DNA of 28,323 nt from COE1 sp045579665 (GTDB lineage: Bacteria; Bacillota; Clostridia; Lachnospirales; Lachnospiraceae). The notes under the pieces were generated by a model, which saw nothing but the letters and a program-made list of their open reading frames with translations, did no database searches and was not told the DNA's origin. A program made the translations under genes and the position numbers. The stretch covers positions 1-28,323 of the forward strand of contig JAZNMO010000176.1 of NCBI GenBank assembly GCA_045579665.1, given 5' to 3'. Shown in pieces: positions 9,196 through 16,829 of this stretch. How positions within the stretch are numbered: position 1 is the stretch's first letter; each line of letters begins with the position of its first letter.

Positions 9196-10431
9196 CTATT
9201 TTACAATTTCTACAATTCTTACACCGAAGCTTTCTTCGATAACTACTACCTCGCCCTTAGCAACGAACTTGCCGTTTACCAATACATCTACAGGCTCACC
9301 GGCTATCTTATCCAGCTCTATAATGGTTCCCGGTGCAAATTCCAAAATATCTGAAATAGATTTGCTTGTTCTACCAAGCTCTACTGTTACCTCTAACGGT
9401 ACATCTCTGATTAAGCCAATGCTCTCTGCGCTTACCATCTCTGCTCCGCCTGTTGCAAAGTTCTGGAACTGTGCAGGCTGGATATTGATGTTTGGCATTC
9501 CATATGGCATACCACCCATTGGAGGCATTCCCATCGGAGGCATTCCTCCACCCATTGGAGGCATTCCTCCCATATTCATCTGTGGCATTCCCATCTGGCT
9601 CATATCCATAGCAGGCTGCTGTGGTGCCGCCATCTGTGGTGTAGGTGCCGGTGTCGGAGCCGGTGTTGGTGCTGCTGGAGCCGGTGCTGGTGCCGGTGCT
9701 TCTGCTGCCGAGCTTCCACCCATCTGCTGCTCCATAAAGGTTTCGTAAATCGACTTTGCAAAATCAATCGGATATAACTGCATTAATGTGGAATCTACCA
9801 AATCATCAATCTGCATCTTAAAGGAAATCTTTACAAATCGTCCACTTAGAAATTCTAAAATGTCACTTGGCGGATTACCATGCATATCAACCAGCTTTGA
9901 CTCTGGTGGACTGATATCGATTGTTTTTCCAAGCATTGAAGAAAGAGAAGTTGCTGACGAACCCATCATCTGGTTCATTGCTTCGGAAATTGCACTTAAG
10001 TGCAGGTCTGTAACCTCACCATCTGTGTTCGTTCCGTCTCCCCCCATCATCAAATCTGTGATAACCTTAACGTCATGCTCCTTTAATACAAGAACATTCA
10101 TTCCATTAAGACCTACCGTGTATTTAATTCTGATAAATACACATGGCTTTTCATAATCAGCTACAACCTCATCCCATGTTGCCATCTCTACAACAGGAGT
10201 TGTAATATTTACCTTTCTGTTTACCAGCGAATACAGTGTCGTTGCCGATGTACCCATGCTGATATTTGCTACCTCACCAATCGCATCTCTTTCTACTTCA
10301 TTTAGACCTTCCATTGTAGCGGTAGCTGTGGCTGCTCCTCCATCTGATTCCAAATCAGATGTATCACTTGCAGATAAATCCACGCCATTGAGCAGCGCAT
10401 TTATTTCGTCCTGTGATAACATTCCATCCAT
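9196..10431 (-). CDS. fliY: FliY (FliN-type) switch protein and CheY-P phosphatase
   Basis: A 411-residue fusion protein. Residues 1-16 carry the CheY-P-binding peptide (LSQDEINALLNG), also found in FliM. Residues about 40-235 form a CheC-like phosphatase domain with two complete (D/S)xxxExxN-x22-P motifs: D49/E53/N56/P79 and S146/E150/N153/P176. Residues about 240-325 are an extreme linker, first Ala/Pro/Thr repeats and then Met/Gly/Pro repeats (MPPMGG type). Residues 335-411 are the FliN/SpoA C-ring domain (starts near IRDVPLEVTVELG). FliY thus builds the C-ring and dephosphorylates CheY-P. Its GAGGAGG ribosome site lies in the last codons of fliM; cheY follows by 20 bases. Confidence 0.96.
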   Translation of the reverse strand: MDGMLSQDEINALLNGVDLSASDTSDLESDGGAATATATMEGLNEVERDAIGEVANISMGTSATTLYSLVNRKVNITTPVVEMATWDEVVADYEKPCVFIRIKYTVGLNGMNVLVLKEHDVKVITDLMMGGDGTNTDGEVTDLHLSAISEAMNQMMGSSATSLSSMLGKTIDISPPESKLVDMHGNPPSDILEFLSGRFVKISFKMQIDDLVDSTLMQLYPIDFAKSIYETFMEQQMGGSSAAEAPAPAPAPAAPTPAPTPAPTPQMAAPQQPAMDMSQMGMPQMNMGGMPPMGGGMPPMGMPPMGGMPYGMPNINIQPAQFQNFATGGAEMVSAESIGLIRDVPLEVTVELGRTSKSISDILEFAPGTIIELDKIAGEPVDVLVNGKFVAKGEVVVIEESFGVRIVEIVK

Positions 10432-10433
10432 GT

Positions 10434-11414
10434 CTATTCCTCCTCTCGTATCACTGATGTTACCCTGACTGCATATGCCTCTTTACTTGCACCCGGCACT
10501 GCATGGAACTTCTTAATATTTCCTACATATACGTCTAATTCATCATTTACCTTCGAATCCAACCTGATAATATCTCCAACCTGAATATTTACGAAGTCAT
10601 TTACTGTTATGACACTCTGTCCTAGTACCGCCTTCACCGGTACATCCACCTTTCGTACCATAACCTCAAGGAACTGTTCATAGTCCTCTTCATCCAGCTT
10701 CTGCATGTTAGAGAACCAGTACTTGGTATTCAATCTGTCCATTACTGACTCTAATGTGAAGAATGGAAGACAAACATTCATTAGACCTTCTACTTCACCA
10801 ACCTTGACATTCATGGTAACCAACGCCACCATGTCACTTGGTGCTATCACCTGCGCAAACTGAGGATTTGTCTCAATTCTTTCCAAAAAAGGATTGATTT
10901 CTACTACATTCTTCCACGGTTCTCTCATAAGCTGCATACAGATAACCATGATTCTTTCGATGATACTCATCTCAATTTCAGAGAACTCTCTGGTCTTTTC
11001 CAGTGTTTCTCCCTTGCCGCCCAGCATTCTGTCGATAATCGCATAACCAAGACCGCTTGTCAGCTCCATAATGATACTTCCCTGCATCGGTGCAAAGTTT
11101 ACGATTGTAAGCAATACCGGATTCGATAACGCATTCGAGAACTCCGCAAAGGTCACTGTCTCAGCACTTGCTACGCTTACCTGTACATTTTTTCTAAGAT
11201 ATACAGGTAAATTCGTCGATAGCAATCTTCCATAATGGTCGAAAATCATGCTTAATGTTCTAAGATGCTCTTTGGAGAACTTGGCAGGTCGGCTAAAGTC
11301 ATAATCTTTAACCTGGACCTCCTCTTTCTCCTGCATTTCCTCTACGTCAAGTTCGCCGCTGCTTAAAGCCGCGAGCAAACTGTCTATCTCATTTTGTGAT
11401 AATACCTCTCCCAT
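10434..11414 (-). CDS. fliM: FliM, flagellar motor switch protein
   Basis: A 326-residue C-ring protein. It begins MGEVLSQNEIDSLLAAL, the CheY-P-binding N-terminal peptide, then a middle CheC-like domain without phosphatase motifs and a C-terminal SpoA domain (about 245-322, with DVPVKAVLGQSVITVNDFVNI). The start at 11414 is preferred to a GTG four codons upstream, because that GTG sits inside the AGGGGGTG ribosome site. FliM links FliG to FliN/FliY in the C-ring and transmits CheY-P binding to rotation. It ends two bases before the fliY start. Confidence 0.96.
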   Translation of the reverse strand: MGEVLSQNEIDSLLAALSSGELDVEEMQEKEEVQVKDYDFSRPAKFSKEHLRTLSMIFDHYGRLLSTNLPVYLRKNVQVSVASAETVTFAEFSNALSNPVLLTIVNFAPMQGSIIMELTSGLGYAIIDRMLGGKGETLEKTREFSEIEMSIIERIMVICMQLMREPWKNVVEINPFLERIETNPQFAQVIAPSDMVALVTMNVKVGEVEGLMNVCLPFFTLESVMDRLNTKYWFSNMQKLDEEDYEQFLEVMVRKVDVPVKAVLGQSVITVNDFVNIQVGDIIRLDSKVNDELDVYVGNIKKFHAVPGASKEAYAVRVTSVIREEE

Positions 11415-11471
11415 TTCGCCAATCACCCCCTGTAGCCTGATTTAAGAGGTTTCTCTGTTGCTTTTCAATTT

Positions 11472-11984
11472 TTATTGATACAAGAAACTATAGGATATTG
11501 CGAAAATAAAATCTGATCCGAATAACTTCTGAATCTCCTGTATAATCTCATTCTTGATTGTTGCAGAATTTGATTTTGCTTCTTCCATTGTGTAGTTTGC
11601 CATGACACTAAAGATAATGTCCTTAATCAAACCTTCCTTCGCCTCCATGGTTGCTGAGTATGTTGCATAATCCTCATGTGCTGAATTCATGGATAAGGAT
11701 ACTGTTCCCATTGCAAAATGGCTCTTGCCATCTTCGCCGGTCTTTAATGGAATGGTAAGCTCGCCTGTGATATTGTATACCTCTGTTTCTGACATCGGAA
11801 CACTGGCTGCCAGATTAGAATCCGGTAAACCTTCAATCTCGAGTCCGATAACAGCTGCAATATCTGCTACCAATGAAGCCGTTTTCTTAGTTGCACTAGA
11901 TACACTAATCATCATAATCGCTGACAATACGATATTTACGACTAATAGTGCCAAGATAATAATAGATAGTAGATTTTTTTTCAT
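11472..11984 (-). CDS. fliL: FliL, flagellar basal body/stator-associated protein
   Basis: A 170-residue protein with one N-terminal membrane helix (about 4-27: LLSIIILALLVVNIVLS) and an outer domain ending in FGSDFIFAISYSFLYQ, the FliL C-terminal pattern. The start at 11984 is taken instead of a GTG five codons upstream, because that codon overlaps the AAAGGTGG ribosome site. FliL rings surround stator units and support motor torque; location right after motA-motB agrees. Its 5' side holds a hairpin (12010-12046). Confidence 0.93.
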   Translation of the reverse strand: MKKNLLSIIILALLVVNIVLSAIMMISVSSATKKTASLVADIAAVIGLEIEGLPDSNLAASVPMSETEVYNITGELTIPLKTGEDGKSHFAMGTVSLSMNSAHEDYATYSATMEAKEGLIKDIIFSVMANYTMEEAKSNSATIKNEIIQEIQKLFGSDFIFAISYSFLYQ

Positions 11985-12009
11985 GTCTGTGAATTCCACC
12001 TTTCCAGTA

Positions 12010-12046
12010 CCTGCAAACTTTCTGATGCTTTAGCATCTTGTGCAGG
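12010..12046 (-). other. Hairpin in the motB-fliL gap
   Basis: Imperfect stem: CCTGCA (12010-12015) pairs with TGCAGG (12041-12046), and an inner GATGC/GCATC helix (12024-12028 with 12033-12037) closes a TTTA loop. It lies in the transcribed leader of fliL. No U-run follows in the direction of transcription, so it is not an intrinsic terminator; an RNA processing or stability role is an inference. Confidence 0.55.
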
Positions 12047-12069
12047 CACAATTTTTACACTATTCCCAT

Positions 12070-13146
12070 TTAATAAGCACTTAACGAATTGTAAATTTTG
12101 ATTTCCACTCGTCTATTCTTTGCTCTTCCCTCCGGTGTGGAGTTGTCGGCGATTGGCAGGTATTCCCCTCTACCTGAGTGCTTCATAATCGCCGGATCTA
12201 TGGAAGTATTATCTCTTAAATAATTAAATACCGCTAACGCTCTGTAGCTGCTTAATACATCGTTGTTCTGATATCTTCCGCCATTCATTGGAACGGAGTC
12301 TGTATGACCTTCTATCTCGATGGTATGGTCAGCATACTTTGTCAACAATACACCAATCTTTTTTAATACAGGAACGGCCTCCTGCTTCAAGGTTGCTTCT
12401 CCTGAGTCAAATAGGAATGCACCGTTGAGTGTTAATAATACGAAGTTTGAATTAAAGCTAACCTCTATTTCATCCTCCATCATACTTTCCTCAACACTCT
12501 CTGTAATCAGCTCTGCCAGAGATTCCGACATTGCCATCTTCTGATCCTCAAGATCTTCCAACGCTGCTGCTTGTGCAAGCTTCGCCAACATTTCCAGCAG
12601 TTCTTCCAGTGTCATACCTGAATCCTCGCCCTTTTCCAGCTTATCCAATAGCTCAGCAAGCTTTTCTGCATCAATTCCCGCAAGTGCTTCCTGAAGTTCA
12701 AGGTTTGCCATCGCTTCCAAAAGCTTATCGATATCCTCTATCGTAGCCTCACCCTTCTCCAGCTTTTCAATAAGCTCCTTATACTTCTCATCAAGAGCCT
12801 GAGCTGCTTCTGCACTTGTCTGACCTTGGGCATTTTCATCAAGCTCTAAAGAGTCCGAATCATTTTCTGCCACCCTACCGGTACTGTTTATGTATTCATC
12901 CAGTTGATTCAACTGGCTAACACCATTACTAATCAGGATACCGTCACCGATTGCCTGCGCACCAGCTTTAAAAATACTAAAGGTCTGCTGGAAGGAATCA
13001 GCTACTGCATCATACTTTGCTTCATCAATGGTCGACATGGAGAACAGCATTACGAAGAAGCACATGAGCAGTGTCATCATATCCGAGAAGGTACCCATCC
13101 ATTCGGCAAGTCCCTGCTTAACCTCTTCTTCCTTCTTTCTGGCCAT
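12070..13146 (-). CDS. motB: MotB stator protein with a repeat-containing acidic insert
   Basis: A 358-residue stator subunit, about 100 residues longer than typical MotB. Residues 12-40 contain the single membrane helix with the ion-carrying aspartate, D22 in GTFSDMMTLL. The OmpA-like peptidoglycan-binding domain spans about 235-353 (FLFDSGEATL, HTDSVP 281-286, NRRVEI). Between them lies an acidic, helical insert (about 92-225) with an internal duplication: ELIEKLEKGE (124-133) and ELLDKLEKGE (165-174), each followed by a Leu/Ala-rich helix. MotB anchors the MotA5B2 ion channel to the wall. The ATG shares a base with the motA stop (TAATG), indicating coupled, stoichiometric translation. Confidence 0.96.
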   Translation of the reverse strand: MARKKEEEVKQGLAEWMGTFSDMMTLLMCFFVMLFSMSTIDEAKYDAVADSFQQTFSIFKAGAQAIGDGILISNGVSQLNQLDEYINSTGRVAENDSDSLELDENAQGQTSAEAAQALDEKYKELIEKLEKGEATIEDIDKLLEAMANLELQEALAGIDAEKLAELLDKLEKGEDSGMTLEELLEMLAKLAQAAALEDLEDQKMAMSESLAELITESVEESMMEDEIEVSFNSNFVLLTLNGAFLFDSGEATLKQEAVPVLKKIGVLLTKYADHTIEIEGHTDSVPMNGGRYQNNDVLSSYRALAVFNYLRDNTSIDPAIMKHSGRGEYLPIADNSTPEGRAKNRRVEIKIYNSLSAY

Positions 13147-13943
13147 TAAGCTTCACCTCCGGCTCCTTCTTCAGTTGTAGTCGTTCTCTCACTAGGTGAT
13201 AAGAAGGACTTCAGTTTCTCCTCAATTACTCGTGGGTTCTCACCTGCCTGAATTGACAGAAGACCCTCAATCATAATTTCTTTTGCCTGAATCTCTATCG
13301 CATTATTAGCCTTCAGCTTATTCGCTGTCGGTGTACACATCCAGTTAGCAAGAACCGAACCATAGAAAGTCGTAATCAAGGCAACCGCCATGGAAGGACC
13401 AAGTGCTGACGGGTCAGACATATGCTGTAACATGATAACCAGACCAACCAGAGTACCAATCATACCCCATGCAGGACCCATGGAAGCAACCGTCTCCCAA
13501 AAGCCAATCTTCGTCTTATGTCTACTTTCAATACTAGACAACTCCGACTCCAGAATACCTCTTACAAGCTCAGGGTCAGTACCGTCGACAATCAGTAAGA
13601 TTCCCTTCTTCATAAAAGGATCATCCAAATTGCCGGCTGCCTCTTCCAAAGAAAGCAAACCTTCCTTTCTTGCCACATTGGACAAATCTATAATTTGTGT
13701 AATCATTTCAGGAACATTAACATTGACAGGTTTAAAAATCAAGCCAAAGCTCTTTAAACCACCTATAAAATCAGACATTGATACTGATGCTAAGGACGCA
13801 CTAAAGGCTCCTCCAAATGTGATCAGGATTGATGGCACATCAACGAAGTATCCGAGAGCTGCCACTCCATCGTCACCATTTGTAATACCGAATATTACCA
13901 GCACCGCACATAATACTAGACCTATTAAAGACGCTAAATCCAC
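13146..13943 (-). CDS. motA: MotA stator ion-channel protein
   Basis: A 265-residue membrane protein with four helices (about 3-22, 35-55, 150-172, 183-203). Conserved MotA elements: PAWGMIGTLVGLV (157-169) and GPSMAVALITTFYGSVLANW (182-201). The cytoplasmic loop holds the charged region that contacts FliG. Start is GTG at 13943, preceded by AGAAGGG at suitable distance; no in-frame ATG fits. Its 155-base upstream gap holds a candidate sigma-A promoter and a CodY-like box, so the motor block may be expressed partly independently of flgB. Confidence 0.96.
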   Translation of the reverse strand: MDLASLIGLVLCAVLVIFGITNGDDGVAALGYFVDVPSILITFGGAFSASLASVSMSDFIGGLKSFGLIFKPVNVNVPEMITQIIDLSNVARKEGLLSLEEAAGNLDDPFMKKGILLIVDGTDPELVRGILESELSSIESRHKTKIGFWETVASMGPAWGMIGTLVGLVIMLQHMSDPSALGPSMAVALITTFYGSVLANWMCTPTANKLKANNAIEIQAKEIMIEGLLSIQAGENPRVIEEKLKSFLSPSERTTTTEEGAGGEA

Positions 13944-14033
13944 TTTTACACATCCCTTCTATAAATACCTTTATGGCATTTATGTAATACGTTTTGTATT
14001 TATAAAATACTTTTATCTCTTTCCCCTATAGAT

Positions 14034-14062
14034 ATCATACACAAAGGTTACATAAATTGCAA
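14034..14062 (-). promoter_or_regulatory. Candidate internal sigma-A promoter for motA-motB and downstream genes
   Basis: On the minus strand TTGCAA (14057-14062) is followed by a 17-base spacer and TATGAT (14034-14039), a good match to TTGACA-N17-TATAAT. It lies in the 155-base gap between flbD and motA, otherwise the AT-rich 5' region of motA. Start of transcription would be near 14027, leaving a leader of about 85 bases. Confidence 0.6.
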
Positions 14063-14063
14063 C

Positions 14064-14078
14064 AATTTTCTGATAATT
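14064..14078. promoter_or_regulatory. CodY-box-like palindrome upstream of motA promoter
   Basis: AATTTTCTGATAATT matches the Firmicute CodY consensus AATTTTCWGAAAATT at 14 of 15 positions. It begins one base beyond the candidate motA -35 element. CodY represses motility genes under nutrient-rich conditions in Bacillus subtilis and several clostridia. Whether this organism has CodY cannot be seen here. Confidence 0.5.
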
Positions 14079-14098
14079 TTACCAAAAATTTTAATTTT

Positions 14099-14293
14099 TT
14101 ATCTTATAGTTGTGCAAAAAACCTCTTTATTCCATGTTTTCACTAAGTTTTGAATCTCCTGGCTGGTTTCTTTTAGGATAAGCTTTCGTCCGGTGGTTAA
14201 CGTAAGAACCGTATCCGGTGTTTCCTCTATCACTTCTATAAGACTAGGATTTATCATCAGCTTTGCACCATTTATCTTTGTTACTTCTATCAT
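14099..14293 (-). CDS. flbD: FlbD/SwrD family small flagellar protein
   Basis: A 64-residue protein with the compact FlbD fold pattern: MIEVTKINGAKLMINPSLIE at the start, then ETPDTVLTLTTGRKLILKET. In Bacillus subtilis the family member SwrD (YlzI) sits just after the hook gene and raises motor torque through the stators. Here it lies between flgE and motA-motB, consistent with that role. A strong AAAGGAG ribosome site precedes the ATG. The gap before it holds a perfect hairpin (14315-14341). Confidence 0.92.
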   Translation of the reverse strand: MIEVTKINGAKLMINPSLIEVIEETPDTVLTLTTGRKLILKETSQEIQNLVKTWNKEVFCTTIR

Positions 14294-14314
14294 TTTGTGT
14301 CTCTCCTTTTATAT

Positions 14315-14341
14315 GCAAGAGGAACCTTTCGTTCCTCTTGC
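14315..14341 (-). other. Perfect 11-bp hairpin in the flgE-flbD gap
   Basis: GCAAGAGGAAC (14315-14325) pairs fully with GTTCCTCTTGC (14331-14341) around a 5-base loop. In the direction of transcription it is followed by ATATAAAAGGAG, the flbD ribosome site, not by a U-run, so termination is unlikely. Likely roles are protection of the flgE mRNA 3' end or an RNase cut site; this is inference. Confidence 0.65.
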
Positions 14342-14374
14342 ACTATTTAGTTGATATCTACCAGTTTCTTATTT

Positions 14375-16327
14375 CTATCTCTTTAAGTTCACGAGCTCTT
14401 CAAGGAGTGTATCGGATACTGTAATGATTCGGCTGTTTGCCTGGAAGCCTCTCTGCGTTGTAATCATCTCTGTAAACTCAGCTGAAAGGTCTACGTTACT
14501 CATTTCCAACATACCTGTTGTCAAATATCCTGTACCACCTGCTGTAATATCTACACCAACTCCATCAAAGGAACCTGAGTTCTGTGTTTCCTCATAGAGA
14601 TTATCTCCCGCATTGGCAAGACCCATTGCATTTGCAAAGGTTGCTACTGCAATCTGAGCAAGAATCTTACTCTGTCCGTTAGAGTAGGTTGCATAAATGG
14701 TTCCGTCCGTTCCGATTGAAACACCTGTCATCTCGCCTACCTTACGTCCTGTATTTAAGCCTTCCACATCACCCTTGGTTGCTGCCACTGTTGAGCTTCC
14801 ACCGTTGTCTGTGTTCTCTGTATTGCTAAAGTCAATTTCGAGATTCTCAAAATTGGTACCTAATGCAGATAAATTCACGGTAATCTTATTGCTTCCCGGT
14901 GCTCCTACATAATTAAACGTACCATCCGCTACATTATATACCAGATTATAGCTTAATCCGTCTGCACCAAAGGCATTTAAGTCAACCTCCTGCTGTTCTG
15001 AATTTGTCATGGAAAGCAGCTTTACCTGATACTGACCATCCAGCACCTCTGTAGTTGTTGTATCCTCTGTACTTGTGTACTGGCTTAATACATCCGGTGA
15101 TGCATCTGTTGCCAGAAGCTTTGAGATATTCTCGTAATTTAAGTTTAATAAATTACCATCCTTATCAACAAAGGAATACTGAGGGTCTGTTCCATCTGTA
15201 TAAGTCTTCTGTGTAACGATGATTGCACCATTAAAGGTATTTGTATCAAGACCAATTGCTGCATCACCAAGCGCTGCTGTCGAAATACCGGGATAGAAAA
15301 TCTCTAAATCCGCCGCTTTAACATCTAATAATCCAAGAGATACTCCATTATTATTAAATGCTTCAATTCCTAAATCACCGGAGAAATGTACCTCAACAGT
15401 GGAACCGTTCCACTGGCTTCCTGCGGCAATATCAACGCCAAGAGAATCAATCTGTACTTCAACCGGATTGGTTGTTCCATCATAAGCACCTCTTGCTGCC
15501 TCTTCAATAGCTTCTAGCAGTTCTTCTGGAATACTTGTCTTAGTAATCTCTACGCCATCCTCCTGTCTGCGGAAGGTTAATGTAGAGTTGTCTACAACCT
15601 GTACAGATGCCGGTAATTCGTATTCACGTTCTGTATTAGTTACACTCTTTGTTGACTGTACAGTACCTGTGATTGGTGTTATACCAAACTTCACATTGTA
15701 CTCATAGCCTAATTTATCAAAAATCTGAAGATTAATCTGCTTACCTGCATTTGTCTCAAGATTATCATCAAACTTATCAAGGATTCCTGCCAAATATGCC
15801 TGCGTTGTTGCTGCTGCTGCATAGGTTTCATGCTCTGCACCCATAACCTTGATAGGCTTTACTGTATTCTGGATAACCTTACCTGTTGTAGGGTCAACCT
15901 CTGTCCATCCCATTACATTGTAGCCTGTACCTGCCATCGCAAGATAACCTGCAGCGTCTACATTAAAGGAACCATCTCTTGTAAAGTAGGTATTAGTTCC
16001 ATCGCTTACTACGAAGAATGCTTCACCTGTAATCTTTAAATCAAAAGGATTACCTGTTGACTGATTTGCACCCTCTGTTGTAATAGATGTACTAATTGCA
16101 GAAGACTTTACACCAAGACCAATCTGTCTTGCATTTGTACCGGCTCTGTCAGTTTCAGGATCAGGTCCTGACGCTGACTGTGTCGTCTGATACAGCATAT
16201 CAGAGAAAGTAATGGATTTTGTCTTGTATGCAGTTGTGTTTACATTGGCGATATTGTTACCAATAACGTCCATCTTTGTCTGGTGAGTCTTTAAACCTGA
16301 TACACCAGAATAAAGTGATCTCAACAT
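14375..16327 (-). CDS. flgE: FlgE, flagellar hook protein
   Basis: A 650-residue hook subunit. The start at 16327 is set by AGGAGG upstream and by the classic beginning MLRSLYSGVSGLKTHQ; an upstream in-frame ATG would add an unrelated leader. Residues 1-40 hold the rod/hook motif NNIANVNTTAYK, residues about 85-150 the D1 core (FTRDGSFNVDAAGYL), and the last 45 residues the terminal helix (QRGFQANSRIITVSDTLLEELVNL). The middle (about 160-550) is a large variable insert that makes the protein longer than enteric FlgE (about 400). It has few Lys-rich or Cys features. FlgE polymerises under the FlgD cap to a length set by FliK, both encoded upstream. The variable middle suggests extra surface domains on the hook. 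Confidence 0.96.
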   Translation of the reverse strand: MLRSLYSGVSGLKTHQTKMDVIGNNIANVNTTAYKTKSITFSDMLYQTTQSASGPDPETDRAGTNARQIGLGVKSSAISTSITTEGANQSTGNPFDLKITGEAFFVVSDGTNTYFTRDGSFNVDAAGYLAMAGTGYNVMGWTEVDPTTGKVIQNTVKPIKVMGAEHETYAAAATTQAYLAGILDKFDDNLETNAGKQINLQIFDKLGYEYNVKFGITPITGTVQSTKSVTNTEREYELPASVQVVDNSTLTFRRQEDGVEITKTSIPEELLEAIEEAARGAYDGTTNPVEVQIDSLGVDIAAGSQWNGSTVEVHFSGDLGIEAFNNNGVSLGLLDVKAADLEIFYPGISTAALGDAAIGLDTNTFNGAIIVTQKTYTDGTDPQYSFVDKDGNLLNLNYENISKLLATDASPDVLSQYTSTEDTTTTEVLDGQYQVKLLSMTNSEQQEVDLNAFGADGLSYNLVYNVADGTFNYVGAPGSNKITVNLSALGTNFENLEIDFSNTENTDNGGSSTVAATKGDVEGLNTGRKVGEMTGVSIGTDGTIYATYSNGQSKILAQIAVATFANAMGLANAGDNLYEETQNSGSFDGVGVDITAGGTGYLTTGMLEMSNVDLSAEFTEMITTQRGFQANSRIITVSDTLLEELVNLKR

Positions 16328-16330
16328 AAT

Positions 16331-16382
16331 GAATGACCTCCTGTTTTTTATGTCCGTATTTGCTTCTTCTGTCATTCAGAAG
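16331..16382 (-). promoter_or_regulatory. Possible RBS-occluding structure in the flgE leader
   Basis: A short hairpin, CTTCTG (16366-16371) with CAGAAG (16377-16382), presents the loop TCATT. The same loop region, GTCATTC (16371-16377), is complementary to GAATGAC (16331-16337), which directly abuts the flgE Shine-Dalgarno sequence (CCTCC at 16337-16341 on the plus strand). The two pairings are alternative or could coexist partly as a pseudoknot. A translational control role is inference. Confidence 0.35.
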
Positions 16383-16405
16383 CTCTAGCCTCCTAAAAGG
16401 TCCGG

Positions 16406-16795
16406 CTATGTAATTACGGCGCCATCAATATTTGTAAAAATGTTTTCTTTCGTTTCTGACTGATCCATTGCTGTAATAACTGTGTTATTTCTTGTGTTTA
16501 CGATAAAAGCAAGTTCATCTACGAGTACAAGGGATTCTTTGATTCCCTTTTCTCCTGCCCTTCTCGCTCCATCATTTAACCTTTCCAGTTGTTCAGATGT
16601 AAGTTCAATATTTCTGTCATTTAATCTATTTACCGCATGTTTTGAAAATCTGACTTCCTTTGACTGAAGTCCTTGTAAGACCTCTTCAAAGCTAAGCCCC
16701 TCGGTAGTTCTTACATTCTGATTTACCTTCGTTTGATTCAGGTATTGATTCGAAAGCTGTTCAATGGAAAGGAATTGATTATTAATATGATTCAT
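16406..16795 (-). CDS. Flagellar operon protein (TIGR02530-like)
   Basis: A 129-residue protein of the small family found next to flgD and flgE in Gram-positive flagellar operons. Family-like features are LSFEEVLQ (residues 34-41 region), FSKHAVNRLNDRNIELTSEQLERLNDG and the C-terminal VDELAFIVNTRNNTVITAMDQSE. No signal peptide or membrane helix is seen. Biochemical role is not established; the conserved position suggests help with hook assembly. ATG at 16795 has AAGGAG upstream. Identification by remembered family pattern and context. Confidence 0.85.
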   Translation of the reverse strand: MNHINNQFLSIEQLSNQYLNQTKVNQNVRTTEGLSFEEVLQGLQSKEVRFSKHAVNRLNDRNIELTSEQLERLNDGARRAGEKGIKESLVLVDELAFIVNTRNNTVITAMDQSETKENIFTNIDGAVIT

Positions 16796-16829
16796 ATCTC
16801 TTACTCCTTACCGATACCTGTCAATTCTG

